From Eremomyces bilateralis CBS 781.70 (Eukaryota; Ascomycota; Dothideomycetes; Eremomycetales; Eremomycetaceae): a stretch of 64,000 nucleotides of DNA. The notes under the pieces were generated by a model, which was given only the letters and a program-made list of their open reading frames with translations, made no database searches and was not told the origin of the DNA. Positions within the stretch are counted from its first letter, which is position 1. Each line of letters opens with the position of its first letter. Of the stretch, positions 56,683 to 64,000 are shown piece by piece. Made by a program: the position numbers and the translations under genes. Location of the stretch: contig NW_022985074.1 of the NCBI RefSeq assembly GCF_010015585.1, forward strand, positions 62,001-126,000. The letters are read 5' to 3'.

Positions 56683-57922
56683 CTAGTATATTCGATTCCT
56701 ACCCGTCGTTATAGCATCCCCTAGGACTAGCTCCACATCGTCCAACCCTGGATCATTGTTCGGAGAAAGTACTTGACCTTTCCAAAGTGCACGTAAGGAA
56801 GCCCCCATCACAAATATCCACATCACTATGAGCAGGAGAGTCAAGCCAGCTCCAACTCCTTGCACTCCTTTACTCCCCAACGCATCCCCAATCTGAATGC
56901 ACGCAATTGCTAACCCGACATTGGGGAAGATAAAGGCCCACCAGTTCAGTGTCCAGCTCATTCTTCGTACGACTCGAAGCACCGTAATGGTAGCAAGTGC
57001 GCAAAACCAAAAGGCGACAAGAAATAAAAAGATTCCCGATACGAACCCGAGCACCGCCATCACTGAACCCACTGGGATAGGTGTGGGTGAGGCGGAGCTG
57101 AGATTCAAGGTAGGGAATAGTCCTGGACTCGCACGGCCAAGCGATATGAGCCCCGCCGATGTGTATGCTGTGGATATCAGCATTCTAGCTAGGACAATGT
57201 AGGTTGGGTGAATGCATACCAGCCGGACCAACAGCAACGTACATGCCCGGCCTCATCCCATGGGCAGGCATCTTATGTGTAGTGAGCCGCGTAAGATACA
57301 TCGTGTATATGATAAACGCGATTGTCCATCCCAGCCCCTGAATTGCAATCCCCGCAATTAATATCCGTTGGCCACTTTCCACCGGCTGTGACTTCAAAAG
57401 TACACCAGCCAAAGGCCCTGTGACGAGGGAAGGGTATGCGGGCAAAATCCATGCCGGCATGGCGTCTGCGATCAGCAGCCTCTCCACTGAGAAAATCGCT
57501 TGATATTGGAAAATCGCCACGCATAGGGAACAAGATATATAGACCCAAAAGAGTACTTCCAGCGCCCGGATGAGCCACGGTCCAGACCTAGGAACGCCAT
57601 ATGCTTGAATGGAATAGATGATCAACGCAACGCTCACCCAATATGCGCCGAAGAAGAAAGACTCATTGGGATGATGGAGACTCGCAAGCCATGCACGAGG
57701 ATTCCGCGTGATACGGATGAACATCATGAGATTGAATATGAAGAAGAGAACGGCATCGAAAATGAAGAACATTGTGCCGATCGCTACCAGCCCACGGAAG
57801 GGAAATGGCTGCTGCGAGAGGAGTGCGGCGATAGCACCAGTGGACATCGTGCACGTAAACCATGGCCAAGTGATGCGGGACAATCGATATATCAGGGGTA
57901 GCTTCACTGGAGCGTCAGTCAT
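56683..57922 (-). CDS. TDT family transporter (malate/C4-dicarboxylate or sulfite type)
   Basis: Two exons (57220-57922, 56683-57167) with a 52-nt intron encode 395 residues and about ten hydrophobic helices. The start MTDAPVKLPL was chosen at 57922, as the upstream in-frame Met adds an unconvincing segment. The first helix block FTCTMSTGAIAALLSQQPFPF is the hallmark of the tellurite-resistance/dicarboxylate transporter family (yeast SSU1, S. pombe Mae1). Further hallmarks are WILPAYPSLVTGPLAG, MRPGMYVAVGPAAYTSAG, and WWAFIFPNVGLAI. The GMYVAVGPAAYT stretch is more like malic-acid carriers than sulfite pumps, but the substrate is inferred. It converges on the CAF16-like gene. Confidence 0.9.
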
Positions 57923-58826
57923 ATCCAGACTCCCTCGCGGAACGGGCGATAGAATAGAACAAAAATGCGATGGAATTATACACCACCCTTCAAATAACAA
58001 AGACAAGTTATGACTCGCTGTATAACTGACAAGAATTGAAAAGTTTTAGATATGGATGGCGACCGATTTCACAATGCCGTTGGAGAAACGGTCGGACCGA
58101 ACCAGGAGGGATTACGGTGTGCCTCGTGATGGAAGTGTGTACCGATGACGTAGATGGGCACCAACCCATGGTAGTAAATAGACCATGCGAAAAATAAACC
58201 GCGTCTCAGATATGAAAGTATCCCATCTTGATTCAGGTTGTTGATCGAAGTCATATCACTGCCGTGGATGGTTTCCGGAAGCACACAGATCTTAGACCTC
58301 AATCAGCTGAGAGAAACAAGATGGAAAGTGGAGTCAGGAATAGAGTTGAACGGATCATATTGATCAATGACAGGTGCTCCACAAAGCGCCTCGCTCCCTG
58401 ACATACACTATGCTCGGGATGCTAGATTCAACTAACTCTGGTAGAGTTCTGGTATTTACAAACCATGAATCGCTCGTTTCCTAACCACGGGACGTTCGTT
58501 CTGCCAATCTCTCCTGGGCAACTGGTAGAGGAGCCCGATGAAACAATGCTTCGCAATGCCATGTGAGGAGTTGACGCCATAAAATCGTAAATAGACCGCA
58601 CTGCGCCGTCTCAGCCATCTTCCGAGCGTACTTTCTCCTATCGCTCCTCACTCCCCTGGCCTACATCTCCAGTCTGGTCTGTCGTTCCCGCTCCGTCCGT
58701 TGGCCTCGGTGACAAAACCTGCAATGGACCCTGTTCACTCGGTCGACTATTCTCCTCTTCTTCACCATCCACTGTCTCCGGTATCCCACCAATGCAACAC
58801 GCCACTTTAACCTTGCTTTACGCTGC
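57923..58826. other. Intergenic region
   Basis: About 900 bp between the TDT transporter start and the ABC transporter stop. It holds the TDT promoter and the ABC 3' UTR. A 77-codon minus-strand frame (58069-58302) shows no family features. Confidence 0.5.
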
Positions 58827-61319
58827 TCAATCCACTTGACTTGGGTCAGTGGCAATCAGGTCATCGCCCCCCGCCGTGACTGAGCTGTCCTTCGAGTCGC
58901 GGAACCCCCGTTGTTTCGTCCATAACTTGAAGAACTTCCCCTTCATCGCGAGTAGCTCGTCGTGCGTGCCACGCTCAATGATATGTCCCTTGTCGACCAC
59001 GAGGATCAGATTCGCATCCATGATAGTGGACAAGCGATGGGCTATGACGAACGTCGTCCGTCCGACACTCAACCGACTGAATGCATCTTGGATCTGCCCT
59101 TCCGTCTCGGAATCCACGGCCGACGTCGCTTCGTCCAGTAAGACGATCTTGGGATTTTTGAGCAGCACCCGCGCAATGGATACGCGCTGCAGCTCGCCAC
59201 CGGAGAGCTTGACGCCTCGCTCGCCGACCTTAGATGCGTAGCCGTCTGGGAACGATAGGATTTTCTCGTGGATGGACGCCGCTTTGCAAGCTTCGTAGAT
59301 TTCCTCGTCGGTGGCCTCCAGTCGTGCGTACCGCACATTCTCCATTATCGACTGGTTGAAGAGGGTGGAATCTTGGGGAACTACGCCCATGTGCTCACGA
59401 AGGCTGGAGAGCGTGACGTCCTTGATGTTCTGGCCATCGATCTCGATACCGCCGCTTTTCACGTCGTAGAAGCGGAAGAGGAGCTTCAGCATCGTTGACT
59501 TGCCACTTCCCGTCTCACCTACGAAAGCAACGGTGTTGCCCGGCTCGGCGGTAAAGTTGACGTCGATCAACGTCGGTTTCCGCTCGTCGTATGCAAAGCT
59601 CACGTTTTTGAACTCGACTCGTCCATCGGTGATGTTCAGTTCCTCGGCTTCTTCTTTGTCCACGACCGCCGGTTTGGTGAGAACAAGCTGCAAGAGCCTC
59701 TCCGCGTCAATCAAATATTGGGCGACATTCCGGTAACTCCTTGCAAGTACAGAGATCGGGTGCGTCAGCCCTTGCCAGTAGCTGATGAGCGCAATGAAGC
59801 TTCCGACACTCTGTTCGCCACGAGCGATCTTGAATGCGGCCAGGAAGCAGGCGCATAGCAAGCCAAGCTGAAGAATATTTTGCTGAAGGCCGTACCAGAT
59901 GTCGATGAGTATCCAATACTTGAGTCGCAGTTCCATCACTTCGAGGGTACAGTCTCGAAACCTCTTCATCGAATGGCTAAGGCGGTTGAAGTACGTCACC
60001 GTCTGCCAATTCCCAATGCTCTCGTACATGACATTGCTCTTGTTCCGGCTGAGTTCGACGTATTTGCGACGGATCGGACGGAATGCTTTTGTAGATCGAG
60101 CAACGCACCAGGTGTAGGAGACGGAGCTGACCAATAACACCAGAGCGAGGTTGACGTCGAACAGATAGCTCACAAATGAGACCGTCAGGAAGACATGGAA
60201 GATAAGCGGCATGAGCTCGAAGCAGACGTCCTCTAGAAGGTTTGTGAGAGCTTCTCCTTGGCTGATAGCCTGGGTGACCTCTCCCGAAGCCTTGTCGTTG
60301 TGAAATTCCATAGACAGGCTCATTATGTGGTTAAAAGTGAAGGTCTTCAGTGCCACCGATTGCCAAATGCTGACCACCGTAAGCAGTAGCTGCTGCGCCA
60401 TTTGGATGAAGAGTGGACCTCGGAGGAACTGCAATCCCATCCATATGGAGATATCTTTCCAAGGAACAACTCCGGTCCCCGTAACCTCCGTGAGCTTGTT
60501 TGTCAAAATTCCTAGCTGCAGAGGAATAAGGAGGTCGATTAGGAGATCCACGACGGTTAAGATTCCACGGAGGACCAGGAAAACCATAATTCTCCGCTCT
60601 TTGACGGGGAAAACGTAAGGGATGAAAACCGAGAAGCGTTTGGCATATGCGTACCAGCCATCTTCCTTGATTTTCTTGCTGATATCAGCCTTGGTTTTGT
60701 CCCCCTTGTGGATGCTCTCGCCATCGGAATCGTAATTGGAGTCCTCGACGACTATCAACGGCTGGCGTTCCTCCTCTGTCGATGGGCCGTGTGTGTACTT
60801 GCCGACCAGGAAGATCCCGTTGATAACGAGCATTGATAGCAATATGACGCGTCCTGCTTGAAGTCCAAGACGGGCGTCATCGTATATATTTGTCCGGGTA
60901 TTGCCCGTAGCGCTGAGGATGAGCAACACGACCTCAAATATTAGACCTAGAATCCATCCGCCAAGGTATGGCATCCAGAACACGTCGACGACATCGAGCG
61001 CGATGACTTCGACCATCCCCCAGACACAGCATGCGAGGACCACCCGCACCACATTCTCTTCTTGAAGCTCCCAATTCGGATTCCGGGCAATTCGGACGAC
61101 ATAGAGGATCCCTTCACCGAGGTAACCGAGAAGCAAGAAGGACATCAAGATTACCGCGACGATTCGTTGTCGTTTGATGTATTTGACTTTTGTTGAGGTG
61201 TGGAATTGCGATGCGGCGTATGCGGTGGATGCTCCAAACCAAACCGCGAGCACGATGCCTTGAGCATAGGATAGAGCCTCGAGTGCCGTAATGGCACTCA
61301 CATCCTTTCCCAGCATCAT
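58827..61319 (-). CDS. HMT1-type half ABC transporter (vacuolar heavy-metal tolerance / ABCB6-like)
   Basis: An intronless 830-residue half transporter. About five extra N-terminal membrane helices (residues ~15-195) precede the canonical six-helix ABC membrane domain (~245-530), the layout of S. pombe HMT1 and human ABCB6. The nucleotide-binding domain is complete: Walker A GETGSGKST (about residue 600), signature LSGGELQR (~705), Walker B VLLDEATSAVD and the H-loop AHRLST. The family moves phytochelatin or glutathione-metal complexes into the vacuole. The two conserved halves meet at a RVEFKNVSFAYD strand. It works as a homodimer. The start at 61319 gives MMLGKDVS; no signal peptide is needed. 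Confidence 0.93.
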   Translation of the reverse strand: MMLGKDVSAITALEALSYAQGIVLAVWFGASTAYAASQFHTSTKVKYIKRQRIVAVILMSFLLLGYLGEGILYVVRIARNPNWELQEENVVRVVLACCVWGMVEVIALDVVDVFWMPYLGGWILGLIFEVVLLILSATGNTRTNIYDDARLGLQAGRVILLSMLVINGIFLVGKYTHGPSTEEERQPLIVVEDSNYDSDGESIHKGDKTKADISKKIKEDGWYAYAKRFSVFIPYVFPVKERRIMVFLVLRGILTVVDLLIDLLIPLQLGILTNKLTEVTGTGVVPWKDISIWMGLQFLRGPLFIQMAQQLLLTVVSIWQSVALKTFTFNHIMSLSMEFHNDKASGEVTQAISQGEALTNLLEDVCFELMPLIFHVFLTVSFVSYLFDVNLALVLLVSSVSYTWCVARSTKAFRPIRRKYVELSRNKSNVMYESIGNWQTVTYFNRLSHSMKRFRDCTLEVMELRLKYWILIDIWYGLQQNILQLGLLCACFLAAFKIARGEQSVGSFIALISYWQGLTHPISVLARSYRNVAQYLIDAERLLQLVLTKPAVVDKEEAEELNITDGRVEFKNVSFAYDERKPTLIDVNFTAEPGNTVAFVGETGSGKSTMLKLLFRFYDVKSGGIEIDGQNIKDVTLSSLREHMGVVPQDSTLFNQSIMENVRYARLEATDEEIYEACKAASIHEKILSFPDGYASKVGERGVKLSGGELQRVSIARVLLKNPKIVLLDEATSAVDSETEGQIQDAFSRLSVGRTTFVIAHRLSTIMDANLILVVDKGHIIERGTHDELLAMKGKFFKLWTKQRGFRDSKDSSVTAGGDDLIATDPSQVD

Positions 61320-63661
61320 GATTTCAGGAAACGAATGAATGTTTATCCCATATGAGTTGTCTGGATAGACCTATGAAATGGGTAGTGATATGTTTTCAGT
61401 GGGAGGCGAAAAAGGAAAGATAACAGGAGGAACAAATTTATATTCCCGCAGGAATGGGCGTGTATTTATGATTCACACTCCAGTCTCAACACAAATCAAC
61501 ACAGATCACTTCCCGCCCGGATCTCAACCGTTCATCCCGTTTTAAGTGAAATACACCCTGTAAAGGCGGTGACTCCGTTGGATCCAAGCACAGCCGTGGC
61601 GCGATAATCCTCGAGCCGATCAACTGATAACGCCATGACAACTCGGAGGGATTCTGACATCGGGTGAACGATGGCTTAGTGGAATTTGGTTCACAGTGTG
61701 ACGAGGGTTCTTTGCTTGCATTGTTGCTGAAGGCGCAATGCGGTATTCCTGTTCAAGTTGAGCGATCCTGCAGCTGTTCTCTCGTGCAGCACCACTAGGC
61801 AGCAATTTGATTGGTAATGGGAGTTGTGCATCCTTAGTATACCACCCGATTCGAGACAAGCAAACAATCTTGTTAGTTCTGCAAGCTTTTGTTTGTAGGG
61901 CTGACCTGCGGGCTGATGATTACAAGTGGAGAAAATCACATCAGCCTCGGTGCAGGCAGAAGTATTCTGGGGAGGATTACTACTAGAGCTATCCAGGAGA
62001 GGAGGCTATACGCAACCGATACAAGCTGAGAGCAAGAGACAACAATGCTTTATGTATGACAGTGGGTGTGGCGCTAAATTCATGCAATTCTGGAGCTTTC
62101 CCCCTGAATGTTACACTGTTAAGCCATCAATCCAATTAACTAACTAGTTAACCAATTGGTTAGATATCCCGTCAGTGGCGCAGCCGCCATCTGGGGTTTG
62201 ATGAGTCGACGGAAACATAAAAAGAGCTAGACCCCCCAGCCCCAAGGGTCAAGCTACTTTCCTGGAAACCTTTCCTTGCAAAGCATTTCGTCCAAACTCC
62301 AGCTCCTCCGCTCTTCAGCACTCAGCAGTCTGGCCGCAGTCGTGCGCCAGCGGCTCCCAGTCATATTATGTCCTTCAGGGGCGTTAGCAAGCCACCTATT
62401 TAGTCTCCGTTGTGGCGACTCCGCATTCCCACGAGCGGGATGGTGCATGCGGTCATCAAATACTAAGTACGACCTCCTTTATCAGATAATTAATACCAAT
62501 AGGTCATGCGACGCATTCGGGAGACACCTTGATGGATGCGATAATGAACTATTGAATGCGCGCAGATATATTCCGTTCCTCGCCACGGGAGAGCCGCATC
62601 GATGCAGGTCTAGAACTCTAGATGCCACCACTGGAGACCGACTGGAAGCGAGACCAGGAGGCCATGAACTAACATATTACAAGGCTAGGCAACAACGCCG
62701 GCTTACGTCCACATCGATCTTAAGATCTGCAACTGATATCCCGGACGTAATATCGGATGATGACATTGACCGGAACTGGAGGTAAGAGCTGGAGAGTTCA
62801 CTAACGAGGCCAAATCCGTCAACATCCGTTATGGACTCCATATCTGGCCTGTAGAAGGTTTCCATCCTGGACCCCTATGACTCCGGACACATATTCTCGT
62901 CTCTCGTTCACTGGCGCTTTGGATCCCATTCATCAACCTGGGTCGAATGCAGTGTAAATGCTGAACCTGATCAGAATGCAATGCGCAAGGGTGTCCATTA
63001 ATAGGCTTGGAGCCATCGACCCTATTTATTAGTCTCAACGCCCAGAGACTTGACTTGGGGTCTGCGCCTCAACGGCGCATAAAGTGGCGCGCTGTTTCGA
63101 GGCTCTCGACCTCATTTAGCATTGTCCAGTAGCGCGCATGATACGTTTCTGTATTGAAATTATGGGGGATACCATAGCTTGACAATGTTCACTGTATGAA
63201 AATATATGGAACTACGAGTAGGCGCAACTGAATCAGACAGGGACGTAATAGGAAAGTGCCTATATGTCGAACTGAAGAAGTGAAGAACAAAATCCAAGGA
63301 TCGTGAATTCACGATGTAATGATCATGCCCCGCTTTTCAACAGTTTAACGACGGGAATGACATCGTGCTACCAAACTTGCATCGTTCAGTTTGATGGAGA
63401 TGTTCTCCATAGAAATCTTTTATGAGATCCACGTCCTAGGAATCCGCTCAAGCTGCAGTCAAAATTGCAAGCTAATTCGCCTCAACTCCAATTCACTGCT
63501 GCTATTAAATAGACAAGGGCCGTCAACTGATCTCTAATCCTCAGGAAGCAACATCAGTCCTAGCCTATACACGCCTCGAACTCTGCCGACGTCGTGAGGT
63601 ATTCAGTCGCTTACATCCCCGCTAGATATAATTGCGTCCTACAACGATTCAACCTACCGAT
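61320..63661. other. Gene-poor region between ABC transporter and galactokinase
   Basis: About 2.3 kb. It should contain the two divergent promoters. Short frames at 62.25-62.8 kb, such as a minus-strand 64-residue frame with basic helices, show no recognised domain. No RNA gene was recognised. Confidence 0.45.
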
Positions 63662-64000
63662 ATGTCAAGCATGGACGTCCCGGTCGTGAAATCCGTTGAC
63701 GGGATATATCCCGAAGATGCTGTCCGTGCCCAGCAACAAAGATGGGACCACCTACTCCAGACCTTCAAGTCGAGGTACGGGCGAACCGCGGACTTTGTCT
63801 CCAGGAGCCCGGGGCGGGTCAATATCATAGGAGAGGTTTGGGAAACCGCCACGCACTTCTGGCCGCGATTGAGAAGCTAAGATGAATGCAGCATATCGAC
63901 TACTCATTATATGAGGTCCTTCCTATGGCGATCACTGCTGACGTTATCATCGCCGTGGCCATCGCGCCGTCCAATGGCCCAGCCAAGTTCCGCGTCCAAA
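63662..64000 (+). CDS. GAL1: Galactokinase, 5' part (cut by window end)
   Basis: Two visible exons (63662-63835 and 63892 to the window end) separated by a 56-nt intron. The signature SPGRVNIIGE|HIDYSLYEVLPMA is rebuilt exactly by splicing and matches the galactokinase family motif (GHMP kinase, phosphorylates galactose at C1 with ATP, first step of the Leloir pathway). Then AITADVIIAVAIAP continues. The start MSSMDVPVVKSV gives an N-terminus with the usual RWDHLLQTFKSRYG helix. The ATP-binding glycine-serine motif and the rest of the enzyme lie beyond the window. Confidence 0.9.

Noticed and set aside
62254-62785. Short frames on both strands near 62.5 kb as a gene
   Set aside because: Basic helical composition only. 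There is no domain, no splice pattern and no consistent strand.
1-64000. CRISPR arrays, bacterial operons, riboswitches or replication origins
   Set aside because: The window is fungal nuclear DNA with spliced genes. No regularly spaced repeats or other such signatures were seen.

Overview
The window reads as nuclear DNA of a filamentous ascomycete, most likely a Eurotiomycete of the Aspergillus/Penicillium type. Genes are compact, occur on both strands, and are interrupted by 42-95 nt GT-AG introns, many with a recognisable CTRAY branch site. The gene families (HMT1-type ABC transporter, TRI12-type efflux pump, DUF3425-type bZIP, fungal Baeyer-Villiger monooxygenase, pogo/Fot1-like transposon) fit that group. 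All exon models were built by hand from reading-frame continuity and splice signals.

Layout. 0-9 kb is core-like: a BTB/POZ protein, a ubiquitin-conjugating E2, an Arg/Ser-rich nuclear coiled-coil protein and a membrane-anchored M13 metallopeptidase. 9.3-14.2 kb is a divergent nitrogen-scavenging pair: one gene fuses an isochorismatase-like (biuret hydrolase-like) domain to an allophanate-hydrolase-like amidase, and it faces an NCS1 permease across a promoter rich in HGATAR (GATA-factor) sites. 14.2-18.5 kb is gene-poor, with two small Cys-containing hypothetical proteins.

18.6-50.4 kb holds the most interesting content: acyl-CoA dehydrogenase, alpha/beta-hydrolase (esterase/lactonase type), AMP-forming acyl-CoA ligase, enoyl-CoA hydratase, nitronate-monooxygenase-like flavoprotein, aldehyde dehydrogenase, bZIP regulator, zinc alcohol dehydrogenase, thiolase-like protein, MFS efflux pump and a Baeyer-Villiger monooxygenase. 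Read as a route this is ketone -> ester/lactone -> alcohol + acid -> aldehyde -> acid -> acyl-CoA -> beta-oxidation. Four of the proteins end in peroxisomal-type C-termini (AKL, TKL, SNL, SKL). The array is interrupted by transposon debris at 24.9-28.3 kb and by a decayed pogo-like element at 45-47.6 kb. A 199-bp MITE-like element lies at the 5' end of the bZIP gene. An identical 12-bp palindrome sits about 390-400 bp upstream of both the CoA ligase and the monooxygenase.

50.5-55.2 kb is a low-complexity, poorly coding stretch with three diverged copies of a short unknown protein module on the minus strand. 55.5-64 kb returns to core-like genes: a CAF16-type ABC ATPase, a TDT-family malate/sulfite-type transporter, an HMT1-type half ABC transporter and the 5' part of a galactokinase cut by the window end.
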